This document shows positions 34,536 through 44,106 of a stretch of DNA of 52,514 nucleotides, piece after piece. Positions within the stretch are counted from its first letter, which is position 1, and every line of letters begins with the position of its first letter. The stretch lies in the NCBI GenBank assembly GCA_018830645.1, contig JAHJSA010000073.1, positions 1 through 52,514 of the forward strand, written 5' to 3'. Source of the DNA: Actinomycetota bacterium. Its GTDB lineage: Bacteria > Actinomycetota > Thermoleophilia > RBG-16-64-13. The notes under the pieces are model-generated. The model was not told the DNA's origin. It did no database searches and saw only the letters and a list, made by a program, of their open reading frames with translations. The position numbers and the translations under genes are program-made.

Positions 34536-36022
34536 TGGAGGCGGCGCTGCTCCTCTTCCCCAAGGCTGCTATCGGTATCGCCGTCATGCTGGCCCTCGTG
34601 CTGGATTCCCTTGCACCCGGACGCGCCCGGCGGAACCTGATCGTCGCGACCGTCGTTCTGCTGACGGTCGGCGCGGTGGTGGCCGCAGTGGGCATCGGAC
34701 GCTCTGCGTCGTTCATGGACGGCGCCCTCGTGGTCGACCGGTACTCGATCTTCAGCGACATCGTCTTGTTGGCTCTGGGCGCCCTCGTAACGCTCGCCGC
34801 TCTCGACTCGGTCGGGTCAAGCAGCGATGCCGGCGACTTCCACGTGCTGCTCTACCTTTCGCTGGGCGGCGCCTCCGTGCTGGCCTCCGCGGGCAACCTG
34901 ATCGTGGTGTTCCTGGCCATCGAACTCGCCATCATCCCCACGTTCGCCCTCGTCGCGTTCCGCGCGGACGACCGGCGCAGCTTCGAGGCGGCGCTCAAGT
35001 ACTTCCTTCTGAGCGTGTTCGCGTCGGCGGTGCTTCTGTTCGGACTCTCGCTGATCTACGGGAGCACTGGTTCGGTGCGGCTGCCTCCCGGGACGGAGGT
35101 GGTCGGGTCGAACATGCTGCTCATAGGCGTCGCCCTCGTGCTCGTGGGGTTCGGATTCAAGCTCGCCGCCTTCCCCTTCCACCAATGGCTTCCGGACGCT
35201 TTCGAGGTGTCGCACCCCGAAGTGGCGGCCTTCTTGGCAGTGGGGCCCAAGTTGGCGGCGGTCGTGGCGCTCGTGCGGATACTCGAGGGTCTCACCGCCC
35301 TCAGCGGAGCCTGGACGGCGGCGGTGGCGGGGGTGGCGTTGCTCACCATGCTGTGGGGGAACCTGGGCGCCTTCCGGCAGACCCGTCTGCCACGTCTTCT
35401 CGCGTACTCCGCGATCGCCCATGCCGGGTACGCCCTGGTAGGTCTTGCCGGGGGAGGCGCGCCCGGTATGGACGGCGCGGTCGTGTACTTCGCGGCCTAC
35501 AGCGCGGCCGCGTTGGGAGCCTTCTTGGTCGTGGCGATGCTGACGCGGGACGGATTCGGCGACCGGCTCTCCGATCTGCGCGGGCTGGGCCGCCGCCGCC
35601 CTCTCCTGGCCGCTGCGATGAGCATCTTCATGGTCTCCATGATCGGGGTTCCGCTGTTCGCCGGGTTCTGGGGGAAGTTCTCGGTGTTCCTGGGCGCGAT
35701 CGAGGGCGGGCTGGTGTGGCTGGCCGTGGCGGGAGTTCTGAACAGCGCCATGTCGTTCGGGTACTACGGCAACGTGATCAGGCTGATGTACTTCGGAGAC
35801 GCGGAAGGCGAGTTCGCCGCATCAGGCGAGCCTGATGCTCTCGGTGAGCCCGCCGCTCAAGGCGAGCGCGGTGCTCTCGGCGAGCGCGGTGTCGCCGCGC
35901 CGGCCCGTCAAAGGGCTTGGGGGCAGCGGCTTGCGCTCGGGGCGGCAGTGGTACTGACCCTCCTGCTTGGGATCGTCCCCTCCCTCTTGTTCGGGGCGCT
36001 GGGGGTCTCGTCGGGGTTCTGA
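34535..36022 (+). CDS. nuoN: NADH-quinone oxidoreductase subunit N
   Basis: A protein of 495 residues. NuoN rather than NuoM is shown by ALKYFLLSVFASAVLLFGLS followed by LIYGSTGS, FKLAAFPFHQWLPDAFEVSH and AYSAIAHAGYALVGLAGGG. A repetitive Gly/Glu/Ala linker (GEPDALGEPAAQGERGALGE) is inserted before the last helix. It starts where nuoL stops (TGATG). No nuoM lies between nuoL and nuoN. Confidence 0.95.
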   Translation: MEAALLLFPKAAIGIAVMLALVLDSLAPGRARRNLIVATVVLLTVGAVVAAVGIGRSASFMDGALVVDRYSIFSDIVLLALGALVTLAALDSVGSSSDAGDFHVLLYLSLGGASVLASAGNLIVVFLAIELAIIPTFALVAFRADDRRSFEAALKYFLLSVFASAVLLFGLSLIYGSTGSVRLPPGTEVVGSNMLLIGVALVLVGFGFKLAAFPFHQWLPDAFEVSHPEVAAFLAVGPKLAAVVALVRILEGLTALSGAWTAAVAGVALLTMLWGNLGAFRQTRLPRLLAYSAIAHAGYALVGLAGGGAPGMDGAVVYFAAYSAAALGAFLVVAMLTRDGFGDRLSDLRGLGRRRPLLAAAMSIFMVSMIGVPLFAGFWGKFSVFLGAIEGGLVWLAVAGVLNSAMSFGYYGNVIRLMYFGDAEGEFAASGEPDALGEPAAQGERGALGERGVAAPARQRAWGQRLALGAAVVLTLLLGIVPSLLFGALGVSSGF

Positions 36023-36034
36023 CCGCGGGACGGC

Positions 36035-37255
36035 CTATTCGGTGGCGGCCACCGCTTCCGGATGCGCGGCTGGAGCCTCGTCCACGGGGTGGAACGGCCC
36101 GCGGGAGACCAGGCGCGTGTTGCGGGCGATGGAGAGCGTGTAGCCCCTCCACTCGATGCTCCTGGTGAAGTATCCCGCCGCCCAGGCCCAGATCAGCAGC
36201 ATGTCGCGCACCGGGGTCAGGGGCAGTTCGCGGATCCTCGGAGCCGCGCCGAGGAGAGTATGCATGCCCGCGTCGAGAGCCACCTTCGCGGCCAGCGCAG
36301 AACCCGAGAGCACCAGCACGCGGTCGGTGACATCGCCGGTGGCGATCGCCACGCCGAGGAGACAGAGGGAGAGGAGCGTGGGGTTGGTGAGCGGCTCGAG
36401 AGCGTAGCCGGGGCCCGAGACGGTGCGTCGCATCGCATTCCAGCGGATACACCTGCGCAGGAAGCCGCGAGTCTCCTGGTCTCGGCACACTCGATCTACC
36501 GGCGCCGGCGAGATCACCACACGCCGTCCGTTCTTCTTGAACAGCGCGGCCAGCATGAAGTCCTCCGCCAGGTAGCCCTGGACCGCTTCGAAGCCGCCGA
36601 TCTGGTCGAGTTCTGCGCGTCTCATGAGCATCGACTTGCCGATCACGCAACTCGTGCCCAGCCGATCCAGAAGAGACACTGAACCGAAGATGAAGCCGTT
36701 GAGATACCCGTTGTCCAGCGCGGCGCCGATGGTGCCTGCCCCGGTGCCGCGAACCAGATGACTCACGAGTGCCACCCGCGGGTCGTCGAGGTGGGAGACC
36801 GCCTCCCGGAGGTATCCCGGGGCGACGCGTACGTTGGCGTCGCTCACGAGCACGAGTTCATGCCGCGCAGCCCTGTATCCGGGGATCAGGTTGGCCACCT
36901 TGGGGTTGAGGGCTCCGCGGTAGTCACCTACCACGATGGATATCTCTGCGTCGGGGTGGCGGGCGCGCAACTCACGCACCAAAGGCAGCGCCTTGTCCTG
37001 GGGGTCCTGCAGGCAGAAGACCAACTCGTACGAAGGGTAATCGAGCCGGCAGAACGACTCGAGGTTCTCGGCGAGCTGGTCGTCGAGCCCGGAGAGAGGC
37101 TTCAGTATGGACACGGGAGGCAGTGATGTCGCCGCGGCCTGGTATGCGGGACGCCGTGCCGCGTAATCGGGGCGGCGGTGGAGCCAGGCAGCCACGACCT
37201 GCGCACAGCAGAAGACGAGCGACACAGTGAGAAGTATTTCGAAGAGGAGGGTCAT
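36035..37255 (-). CDS. Membrane glycosyltransferase, ceramide-glucosyltransferase/HpnI-like
   Basis: A protein of 406 residues of the GT21 type. An N-terminal helix is followed by the GT-A core: VSILKPLSGLDDQLAENLES, ELVFCLQDPQDKALPLVREL, the metal motif ELVLVSDANVRVAPGYL, the EDFMLAALFKKNG acceptor motif and RCIRWNAMRR. Several membrane helices follow in the last third. HpnI attaches an N-acetylglucosamine to bacteriohopanetetrol, but no other hopanoid gene is near, so the acceptor lipid is uncertain. Confidence 0.87.
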   Translation of the reverse strand: MTLLFEILLTVSLVFCCAQVVAAWLHRRPDYAARRPAYQAAATSLPPVSILKPLSGLDDQLAENLESFCRLDYPSYELVFCLQDPQDKALPLVRELRARHPDAEISIVVGDYRGALNPKVANLIPGYRAARHELVLVSDANVRVAPGYLREAVSHLDDPRVALVSHLVRGTGAGTIGAALDNGYLNGFIFGSVSLLDRLGTSCVIGKSMLMRRAELDQIGGFEAVQGYLAEDFMLAALFKKNGRRVVISPAPVDRVCRDQETRGFLRRCIRWNAMRRTVSGPGYALEPLTNPTLLSLCLLGVAIATGDVTDRVLVLSGSALAAKVALDAGMHTLLGAAPRIRELPLTPVRDMLLIWAWAAGYFTRSIEWRGYTLSIARNTRLVSRGPFHPVDEAPAAHPEAVAATE

Positions 37256-37306
37256 GGACTCATCTCGCCGGGTGCACGAGGCAACCGCGGTCTATCGTAG
37301 AGGAAG

Positions 37307-38698
37307 TCACGTACTCACGGGTTGATCAGAGGTGGACGAGGTCTCTCCCATGTCGCCGAGAATAGTACCAGAGCGCCCCGCCGCGTGCGCGGCGAACTCG
37401 TCGGCCGCAGCCGTGCGCGTGCGCTCGAGGGTCGTGAAGTCCACGCGATAGAGGCCGAAGCGCGGCCCCAGACCGATGAGCCACTCGTAGTTGTCGAGCA
37501 GCGACCACCAGAAGTATCCGCGTACGTCGACGCCCTCGGCTCGGCAGCGCTGCATCACCTCGAGGTGGTCGCGCATGAAGGCGATCTTGCGTGCGTCGTC
37601 GGTCTCGGCAGTGCCGTTCTCTGTGATCACGAGTGGCACTCCCAGCGACGAGGCGGCCCGCAGCACCTCGGCGAATCCCTCGGGGCAGACCTCCCAGCCT
37701 GTCTCGGTGAGGCCGCGACCCGTACGGTCCTCCCAGAAGTAGCCCAGCCTGCTCGGGTGGAACTCCGTGAAGTTCACGTGCGCCCTGGTGTAGTAGTTGA
37801 CGCCCAGGAAGTCGAGGCGGCCCACGAGTGGCAGCGCGGCGATGCGTCCGAACGGCAGGAGGCGTAAGGTGACGCGTCCGGTACGGAACGCCTCGAGTAC
37901 GCTCTGATTGTAGAGACGGTCAAGTATGGCAGCGGCGCGGCGGTCGAGGAACGAGTCGGGACGATCGGGGCGGAAGGGGAGCATGTTGTGCGTGATGCCC
38001 ACCGCGGCGCCGGGGCACAAGCCGTGGATCACCGTGTACAACCGGGCGTGCGCTCGGAGCATGTTCACCAAGGCCCGGTGCGCCGCGCGAAGCCCGGTCT
38101 TTCCTGGAGGGGTCATGCCACCGAGGTATCCGCCGCTCACGTGGACGTTGGGCTCGTTCAGTGTCAGCCAGATTTTGACTGTGCCGCGAAGCGCGCCGAC
38201 TATGCGCGTGGCGAACGAGATGAACTCCTCGACGAAGGCATCTTCGGTCCAGTCGAGCCCACGCTCGGCGAGCCAGGCCGGAGCCGCGAAGTGGTGAAGG
38301 GTCACCACTGGCTCGATGCCTTTCTGCCGCAAGGTGACCGCGATGTTCACGCACCTGTCGACCTCGTCCTGCACCCATTCACCGGGGCGGGGGACAACGC
38401 GACTCCAGGAGACGGAGAAACGATACGCGTTGAGGCCGAGCTCCGAGACCAGTTCCAAGTCGTCCGCCGTACGCTCGTGGTGGCCCACCCCGCGGAGCCG
38501 GGCCGCCTGGTCCGCCGCGTCGGCGATCTTCCAGTGCGCCCAGTCGGATGTGGGGGCTCCCTCGGTCTGGAAGGCCGAGGTCGCGACGCCCCAGAGGAAC
38601 TTGTCACGAGGCAGCGGGTTCTCGGGGAGGCGGTCCTCGGGGAGGGGGGCCTCGGGGAGCGGACTCTCGGGGAGGGGGGTCTCGGGCGTGGCGGTCAT
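37307..38698 (-). CDS. Glycoside hydrolase family 1 (beta-glucosidase-like)
   Basis: A protein of 463 residues. The GH1 barrel is clear: FLWGVATSAFQTEG, LGLNAYRFSVSWSRVVPRPG, acid/base Glu in WLTLNEPNVHVSGGYLGG, nucleophile Glu in LVITENGTAETDD, and GYFWWSLLDNYEWLIGLGPR. No signal peptide is present. Residues 5-32 are a tandem repeat of five-residue units (ESPLP, EAPLP, EDRLP, ENPLP) that has no known function. The start is ATG 38698. Confidence 0.94.
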   Translation of the reverse strand: MTATPETPLPESPLPEAPLPEDRLPENPLPRDKFLWGVATSAFQTEGAPTSDWAHWKIADAADQAARLRGVGHHERTADDLELVSELGLNAYRFSVSWSRVVPRPGEWVQDEVDRCVNIAVTLRQKGIEPVVTLHHFAAPAWLAERGLDWTEDAFVEEFISFATRIVGALRGTVKIWLTLNEPNVHVSGGYLGGMTPPGKTGLRAAHRALVNMLRAHARLYTVIHGLCPGAAVGITHNMLPFRPDRPDSFLDRRAAAILDRLYNQSVLEAFRTGRVTLRLLPFGRIAALPLVGRLDFLGVNYYTRAHVNFTEFHPSRLGYFWEDRTGRGLTETGWEVCPEGFAEVLRAASSLGVPLVITENGTAETDDARKIAFMRDHLEVMQRCRAEGVDVRGYFWWSLLDNYEWLIGLGPRFGLYRVDFTTLERTRTAAADEFAAHAAGRSGTILGDMGETSSTSDQPVST

Positions 38699-38852
38699 TC
38701 GGCGCGGGATCTCCCTTGGATGGTTACGGTGCCGTCTGCGGCCTGACCGCATGAAAGCACGGCGGGGGTCCCCCGGCAAGCCTGCGCGGTTTGAGGGGTC
38801 TCGCCGCGAGGTAGAAGTCGCTCACTCGATGAACTCGGCGAAAGGAGAAGGC

Positions 38853-39068
38853 ATGCCAGGCAGCGTCTACAAGCTGATCGACCTTATCGGAACCAGTGCG
38901 ACGTCCTGGGAGGAGGCGGCGAAGAACGCTGTGGAGCTCGCCGGCGAGACTCTCGACGACCTGCGGGTGGCCGAGGTCACCGAACTCGACATGAAGATCG
39001 AGAACGACAAGGTCGTGGCCTATCGCGCGAAGGTGCGCCTGTCGTTCAAGTACCACAGCGACATGTGA
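38853..39068 (+). CDS. Dodecin (flavin-storage protein)
   Basis: Seventy-one residues with the whole dodecin fold: VYKLIDLIGTSATSWEEAAK, NAVELAGETLDDLRVAEVT, ELDMKIENDKVVAYRAKVRL, SFKYHSD. Twelve copies form a hollow ball that binds flavins. AAAGGAGAAGG precedes the ATG. A strong terminator follows. Confidence 0.95.
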   Translation: MPGSVYKLIDLIGTSATSWEEAAKNAVELAGETLDDLRVAEVTELDMKIENDKVVAYRAKVRLSFKYHSDM

Positions 39069-39101
39069 TCCGGCGCCCTGATGCAAGGCGCAGTGTCCCA
39101 A

Positions 39102-39147
39102 GACCGCGCCCCCGCCGGTCGGCCTCGCGCCGGCCGGGGGCGCGGTC
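39102..39147 (+). terminator. Rho-independent-like terminator after dodecin
   Basis: A very GC-rich stem: GACCGCGCCCCCGCCGG pairs with CCGGCCGGGGGCGCGGTC with one or two bulged bases around a short loop. It is followed by TTCATTTGTT. Confidence 0.85.
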
Positions 39148-39192
39148 TTCATTTGTTCCGGCGATGGCGCGGGCTTGTGCCTTCGATGGCCT

Positions 39193-39963
39193 CTACACAA
39201 CCTCTCGCCTGAACAGCCAAGGCGTTCGCCAGTAGAGCGCCTGAGCAATCGGCTCGGCTTTCTGCCCAAGTCGGAGCAACAGAAGCACGACGCGGATCGG
39301 CAACGCCCGGTATACCCGGTAGCGCCAGAGCCAGCGTCGGTATCCGAGTACGGTGTCGAAGTCCTCAACGTAGTCTTCCAGGTCGATGAGGGCGGCCGGG
39401 TCGGCTCCGGCTCCGTGCACGTCCCACAACTTGCCGCGGTTCTCGTGGTTTGCGACGGCCGTGGCCAGGCGCCGCTCGAACTCAGCTACTCCCGTGCCCG
39501 CGAACCGCACTGCGAAGATCTCCGCCCACTGACACCCCGTGAGGATGATGCTCCCATGGTCGCGCCCGAAGAAGGCGAGGGGGGTGCGGGAGCGGAGCAT
39601 GCGTTCGATGGACCCTCGCGTGTAGAACACATCTCCGAGTAAGAGGAGCGTGTCGTCCGAGAAGTGCGCGCGTACGTCGTCCATGGTGTCGACGATGCGC
39701 TCGCTCGGCGGGGAGAACACCGTCGTGGTGCGGGGAAGCGAATGAGCGGGGTCCCAGGAGACGATGCTCACATCATCGACCCCGCGTTCCCGCAGCAACC
39801 GCACGGTCCGATGGAGGAGGGTCTCCCCATCGACGCGGGCGAGTTGCTTCGACTCGGGCCCGTCCCAGCGGCTGCCCGTGCCCGCGCTCAAGATGAGCGC
39901 CTTGGGGAAGGACGAGGGTATCCGTGCGGTCGTGCTCTCCGAAGTGGGAGGCTTGTTCTTCAA
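39193..39963 (-). CDS. Nucleotidyltransferase (NTP-transferase fold)
   Basis: A protein of 256 residues. The nucleotide-binding motif ALILSAGTGSRWDGPESKQL matches sugar-nucleotide transferases. VDGETLLHRTVRLLRERGVD and LLLLGDVFYTRGSIERML follow. The C-terminus is basic and partly hydrophobic (RVVLLLLRLGQKAEP), perhaps membrane-associated. The ATG overlaps the gcvPB stop by four bases. The role beside glycine cleavage is unclear. Confidence 0.75.
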   Translation of the reverse strand: MKNKPPTSESTTARIPSSFPKALILSAGTGSRWDGPESKQLARVDGETLLHRTVRLLRERGVDDVSIVSWDPAHSLPRTTTVFSPPSERIVDTMDDVRAHFSDDTLLLLGDVFYTRGSIERMLRSRTPLAFFGRDHGSIILTGCQWAEIFAVRFAGTGVAEFERRLATAVANHENRGKLWDVHGAGADPAALIDLEDYVEDFDTVLGYRRWLWRYRVYRALPIRVVLLLLRLGQKAEPIAQALYWRTPWLFRREVV

Positions 39964-41528
39964 GTTCGCTCCGCAGTGTGAACGGCTTGGAGGCGGACGG
40001 CTTGAGGTCGCCAGCGCAACACCGGCTCACGGGCGGCCAGGGTCTCGTCGGGGCGGCGCACCGGCGTGACGTGCGGTGCCTCGAGCACGATCGTAGGCTC
40101 GTGCCGGGTCTCGTGATCGATCTGCAGCATCGCGTCGACGAAGGAATCGAGCGTGTCGCGACTCTCCGTCTCGGTGGGCTCGATCATGATCGCCTCCGGC
40201 ACGTTCAGCGGGAAGTACACGGTGGGGGAGTGGATACCGAAATCGAGTAGACGCTTGGCGATGTCGCGCGCTGTGACCCCCGCTGTGTGCTTCTGCCGCG
40301 AAGCGGACGCCACGAACTCGTGCATGCACATGCGGTCGTACGGCACGTCGTAGGCGTCACGGAGCCTCACCCGAAGGTAGTTGGCGTTCAAGACTGCGTC
40401 CTCAGAGGCGCGCAGGAGTCCGTTGCCCCCCAGCCGCACCATGTACGCGTAGGCGCGCACGAGCACTCCCACGTTGCCGTAGAAGCCGCGCACTCGGCCG
40501 ATGCTCGACGGGTGGTCGTACACTAGATGGAACCGGGCGCCCCCGGGCTCGTCGGCGCCGGGGTCCGGCGTGACGCGCTGCGCGACCAGGGGCGTCGGCA
40601 GATATGGTTCCAGTCGGGCGCAGACGGCTACCGGCCCCGCTCCCGGGCCGCCTCCTCCGTGAGGGGTCGAGAAGGTCTTGTGGAGGTTCATGTGCACCAC
40701 GTCCATGCCCATGTCGCCCGGTCGTGCTTTGCCCATGATCGCGTTGAGGTTGGCTCCGTCGTAGTAGACGAGCGCACCGGCCTCGTGCGCCAAGCGGGTG
40801 ATCTCGAGTATGTCGTCTTCGAAGAGGCCGAGCGTGTTCGGGTTGGTGAGCATCACCGCGGCGGTGCGTTCCGACAGGGCTTCGGCGAGAGTGGTCAGAT
40901 CTACGAGGCCGCGGTCGGAGCTCGGTAGTTCAACCACGCGGTAGCCGGCCATGTTGGCCGTGGCCAGATTGGTTCCGTGCGCGGAGTCGGGCACGATGAC
41001 GGTGTCGCGATCGGCGCCGCCGTGATCGCGGTGATAGGCGCGGACCATGAGGATGCCCACGAGCTCCCCATGTGCTCCCGCGGCAGGCTGGAGCGAGGCC
41101 CGGCACATGCCCGTCACGGCCAGGAGCGCCTGCTCAAGCTCCCACATCAACTCGAGGGTGCCCTGCACGTCTTCTTCGGCCTGGTACGGGTGGAGCCGGG
41201 TGAATCCGGGGAGGGACGCGAGCTCGTCGTTGACCTTGGGGTTGTACTTCATCGTGCACGAGCCCAGCGGGTAGAAGCCCAGATCCACGGCGTGGTTCAT
41301 GTGCGAGAGGCGGGTGTAGTGGCGCACCACTTCGGGTTCGGCAAGCTCTGGTAGGGTCGGTGGGCGCTGCCGCAGGGCGGTGCCGGACAGCAGCTCGGTT
41401 GCGCTCGCCGTCTGCACTCCGGGCGCCTCGATCGCGGCCGCGCGGTGCCCGGGGCGGCTCTTGTCGAATATGAGCGGCTCGACGATGGTAGTGCGGTCGT
41501 CGGGTCCACCGGGAGCGTGCGCGCTCAT
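39960..41528 (-). CDS. gcvPB: Glycine dehydrogenase (decarboxylating) subunit 2
   Basis: A protein of 522 residues, the PLP-bearing half of two-part glycine decarboxylase. The active-site Lys is in DVVHMNLHKTFSTPHGGGGP. Other blocks are EPEVVRHYTRLSHMNHAVDL, GSCTMKYNPKVNDELAS and DSAHGTNLATANMAGYRVVE. It converts glycine plus lipoyl-GcvH to CO2 and aminomethyl-GcvH. It overlaps the gcvPA stop by four bases. Confidence 0.96.
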   Translation of the reverse strand: MSAHAPGGPDDRTTIVEPLIFDKSRPGHRAAAIEAPGVQTASATELLSGTALRQRPPTLPELAEPEVVRHYTRLSHMNHAVDLGFYPLGSCTMKYNPKVNDELASLPGFTRLHPYQAEEDVQGTLELMWELEQALLAVTGMCRASLQPAAGAHGELVGILMVRAYHRDHGGADRDTVIVPDSAHGTNLATANMAGYRVVELPSSDRGLVDLTTLAEALSERTAAVMLTNPNTLGLFEDDILEITRLAHEAGALVYYDGANLNAIMGKARPGDMGMDVVHMNLHKTFSTPHGGGGPGAGPVAVCARLEPYLPTPLVAQRVTPDPGADEPGGARFHLVYDHPSSIGRVRGFYGNVGVLVRAYAYMVRLGGNGLLRASEDAVLNANYLRVRLRDAYDVPYDRMCMHEFVASASRQKHTAGVTARDIAKRLLDFGIHSPTVYFPLNVPEAIMIEPTETESRDTLDSFVDAMLQIDHETRHEPTIVLEAPHVTPVRRPDETLAAREPVLRWRPQAVRLQAVHTAERT

Positions 41529-42895
41529 CTTCGACTCCTCTCTCCCGTGGCCTTCCCGTCGCCCATGACCTCGCGCGCCGCCTCGACGTAGGCCGTGAGA
41601 TCGTCCGGACCGTTCATTTCAGTGACCGCCACCAGGAGCAGATCGCTCCACTCGGGCCGGAAGCGGCCGAGCGGCACACCCGGATCGACGCCCAAGCGTC
41701 GCATCCCTGCCGCGAAGGACTCGGCTCCACCCGCGACTCGTAGAGTGAACTCGTGGAAGAAGGTTCCGCTGAACAGGGGTTCAAAGCCGTCAATTCGTGT
41801 GAGGCGGTCGCACAGGCTGTGCGCCCGAGTCACGCAGACTTCACCGAGCTGTCTCAAGCCTACCGGCCCGAGTAGGGCGAGGTGGATGGTCGCGGCAAGC
41901 GCCGCCAGCGCCTGGTTCGAGCAGATGTTCGACGTGGCCTTCTCCCGGCGGATGTGCTGCTCGCGGGCCTGCAGGGTGAGGGAGAAGCACACCCGACGGT
42001 CGGCGTCGACCGTCTTCCCTACGAGGCGCCCTGGAAGTTGACGTATGAACTGATCGCGGCAGGCCAGGAAGCCGGCGGATGGTCCGCCGAACTGCGGGGG
42101 GTTCCCGATAGGTTGCACATCGCCCACCGCCACGTCGGCGCCCTCCGCGCCCGGAGGGGAGAGCACCCCGGCGGCCAGCAGGCCCTGGGAGACTACCAGG
42201 AGCGCGCCGGCGGCATGCGCCGCGTCGGCAAGGAGAGCTAGGTCTTCGATGACGCCGAAGAAGTTGGGTTGCTGCACGACCAAGGCCGCGGCGCCCTCCA
42301 GCTCTTCGGGCGTGGGAGGGTTGGTGCGACCGGTGGCCGGGTCGACCGTGGAGTCGGTGACCGGCAAGCCTGGACCGGAGGAGTAGGTGCGCAGCACTTC
42401 CGCGGCCTCCGGATGCACGGCCGCCGATACCACGATGCGGTCGCGCCGCGTGTGGCGCGCCGCCAGAAAGGCTCCCTCGGCCAGCGCCGAAGGGCCGTCA
42501 TACATGGAGGCGTTCGCCACTTCGAGGGCCGTGAGTTCGCAGATGGCCGTCTGGAACTCGAATATGTGCTGGAGCGTCCCCTGGCTCACTTCCGCCTGGT
42601 AGGGCGTGTATGAGGTCGTAAACTCGCTACGGGCGGTGAGCGCGCGCACTGCAGCGGGCACGTAGATCTGGTAGCAGCCTGCGCCGAGGAAGCTCCGCGA
42701 TCCGTACGTGCGATTGGCGTCGGCCAGAGCGGTCACCTTGGGCGCCAACTCGCTCTCGGGGATACCCGGAGCCATGTCGAGCACGCAGGTGCGAAGGTCG
42801 GCGGGGATGGCGGCGAAGAGGTCGTCGATGGAGTCGACGCCGATGACCTGAAGCATCGCGGCGCGGTCGGCGTCTGTGTGGGGTAGGTAGCTCAC
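41525..42895 (-). CDS. gcvPA: Glycine dehydrogenase (decarboxylating) subunit 1
   Basis: A protein of 456 residues. It opens MSYLPHTDADRAAMLQVIGV, typical for GcvPA, and carries FTTSYTPYQAEVSQGTLQHI, EVANASMYDGPSALAEG and ATSNICSNQALAALAATIHL. It pairs with GcvPB. The ATG overlaps the gcvT stop by four bases. Confidence 0.96.
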   Translation of the reverse strand: MSYLPHTDADRAAMLQVIGVDSIDDLFAAIPADLRTCVLDMAPGIPESELAPKVTALADANRTYGSRSFLGAGCYQIYVPAAVRALTARSEFTTSYTPYQAEVSQGTLQHIFEFQTAICELTALEVANASMYDGPSALAEGAFLAARHTRRDRIVVSAAVHPEAAEVLRTYSSGPGLPVTDSTVDPATGRTNPPTPEELEGAAALVVQQPNFFGVIEDLALLADAAHAAGALLVVSQGLLAAGVLSPPGAEGADVAVGDVQPIGNPPQFGGPSAGFLACRDQFIRQLPGRLVGKTVDADRRVCFSLTLQAREQHIRREKATSNICSNQALAALAATIHLALLGPVGLRQLGEVCVTRAHSLCDRLTRIDGFEPLFSGTFFHEFTLRVAGGAESFAAGMRRLGVDPGVPLGRFRPEWSDLLLVAVTEMNGPDDLTAYVEAAREVMGDGKATGERSRR

Positions 42896-44106
42896 AGGGC
42901 GTCCTCCGTTGCTGGACGTTGCGTCGAGGCGCCTCGCCGTGGCCGTTCGGGTATGGGGGTGATCCCTCGCTTGTAGAAGGGACGGTCGACTACGCGGGCA
43001 GGGATCGTCTTCGAGGTCGAGACGACGGTGACGGCTCGTCCCACGTCCGCCATCTCCGGTGTCACGTACCCGAGGGCGATCGGGTGCCCGAGAACCGGCG
43101 AGAGCGACCCGGAGGTGACTACCCCCACTACCTCGCCCTCCACGACGATGGTGTCTCCGGCACGCGGTATGGCGCGGGCGTCGGTGGCCAATCCCACCAG
43201 CAGGCGGCTCGGTCCCCGGGCCTGGGCTTCGAGCAAGGCCTCGCGACCAACGAAGTCCGAGCCGTCGGCCCGCTCGAGATGGGTGAGCCGGCCGAGACGG
43301 GCTTCGTAGGGCACGGTGCTCTGATCGAGGTCGCGCCCGTAGAGTAGGAGTGAGGCCTCCAGGCGGAGTGTGTCCCTCGCGCCAAGGCCACAGGGCGCGA
43401 TGTCTCCCTGGCGGTCGGCGATGAGCGTCTCACGCCAGAGTCTGAGAGCATCGGTGTGCTGCACCATCAGCTCCACTCCGTCCTCGCCGGTGTAGCCGGT
43501 GCGCATGATGGTTGCCTCGACCCCGGCCACCGACGCGTTCACGAAGGTGAACGGTGCGATCCCGCCGGGATCGCACGACGTGATGGAGGCGATCGCGGTG
43601 AGGGCGTGCGGACCCTGGAGCGCGAAGAGGCAGGTGATGTCCGTGATGTCGTCGAGCGTCGCGTCGCCGACGAGATGGTCCTCGATCCAGGCGCGGTCTC
43701 CTTCGGCGGAGCCCGCGTTCACGATCAACAGGACTCCGTCGTCTCGCCGATAGACGATGAGGTCGTCCCTGATGCCCCCCCAGGGAGTGAGGAGCACGGT
43801 GTAGCGCGCTTCCCCCGTCTGGAGAACGGAGACGTCACTGGCGACGAGCCTCTGCACCGTGCGCAGGGCGTCGCGGCCGCGGAGCAGGAAGCGCCCCATG
43901 TGGGAGACGTCGAAGAGTCCGGCATGGGTACGCACTCGGAAGTGCTCCTCGATGATGGAGGAGTACGTCACCGGCATCCGCCAGCCGCCGAACGGGCTGA
44001 ACTTCGCGCCCAACTGCTTGTGCTCTTCGTGCAGCGGAAGACGGCGCGGGGTGTCGTCGTCAGACTCCGCCTGTCGGCACTCCGTTTCGTCGCCCGCGGG
44101 TGCCAT
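42892..44106 (-). CDS. gcvT: Aminomethyltransferase (glycine cleavage T protein)
   Basis: A protein of 404 residues. The folate-binding core shows GWRMPVTYSSIIEEHFRVRT, HAGLFDVSHMGRFLLRG, TGYTGEDGVELMV and LGARDTLRLEASLLLYGRDL. It is longer than usual by an N-terminal 25-residue acidic tail. It is the first gene of gcvT-gcvPA-gcvPB-nucleotidyltransferase. gcvH is not in the window. No glycine riboswitch was seen upstream. Confidence 0.96.
   Translation of the reverse strand: MAPAGDETECRQAESDDDTPRRLPLHEEHKQLGAKFSPFGGWRMPVTYSSIIEEHFRVRTHAGLFDVSHMGRFLLRGRDALRTVQRLVASDVSVLQTGEARYTVLLTPWGGIRDDLIVYRRDDGVLLIVNAGSAEGDRAWIEDHLVGDATLDDITDITCLFALQGPHALTAIASITSCDPGGIAPFTFVNASVAGVEATIMRTGYTGEDGVELMVQHTDALRLWRETLIADRQGDIAPCGLGARDTLRLEASLLLYGRDLDQSTVPYEARLGRLTHLERADGSDFVGREALLEAQARGPSRLLVGLATDARAIPRAGDTIVVEGEVVGVVTSGSLSPVLGHPIALGYVTPEMADVGRAVTVVSTSKTIPARVVDRPFYKRGITPIPERPRRGASTQRPATEDAL

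Noticed and set aside
32508-36022. The gene at 34535 as nuoM
   Set aside because: The LIYGSTGS and FKLAAFPFHQWLPDAFE blocks are NuoN-type, and NuoM-type blocks are missing.
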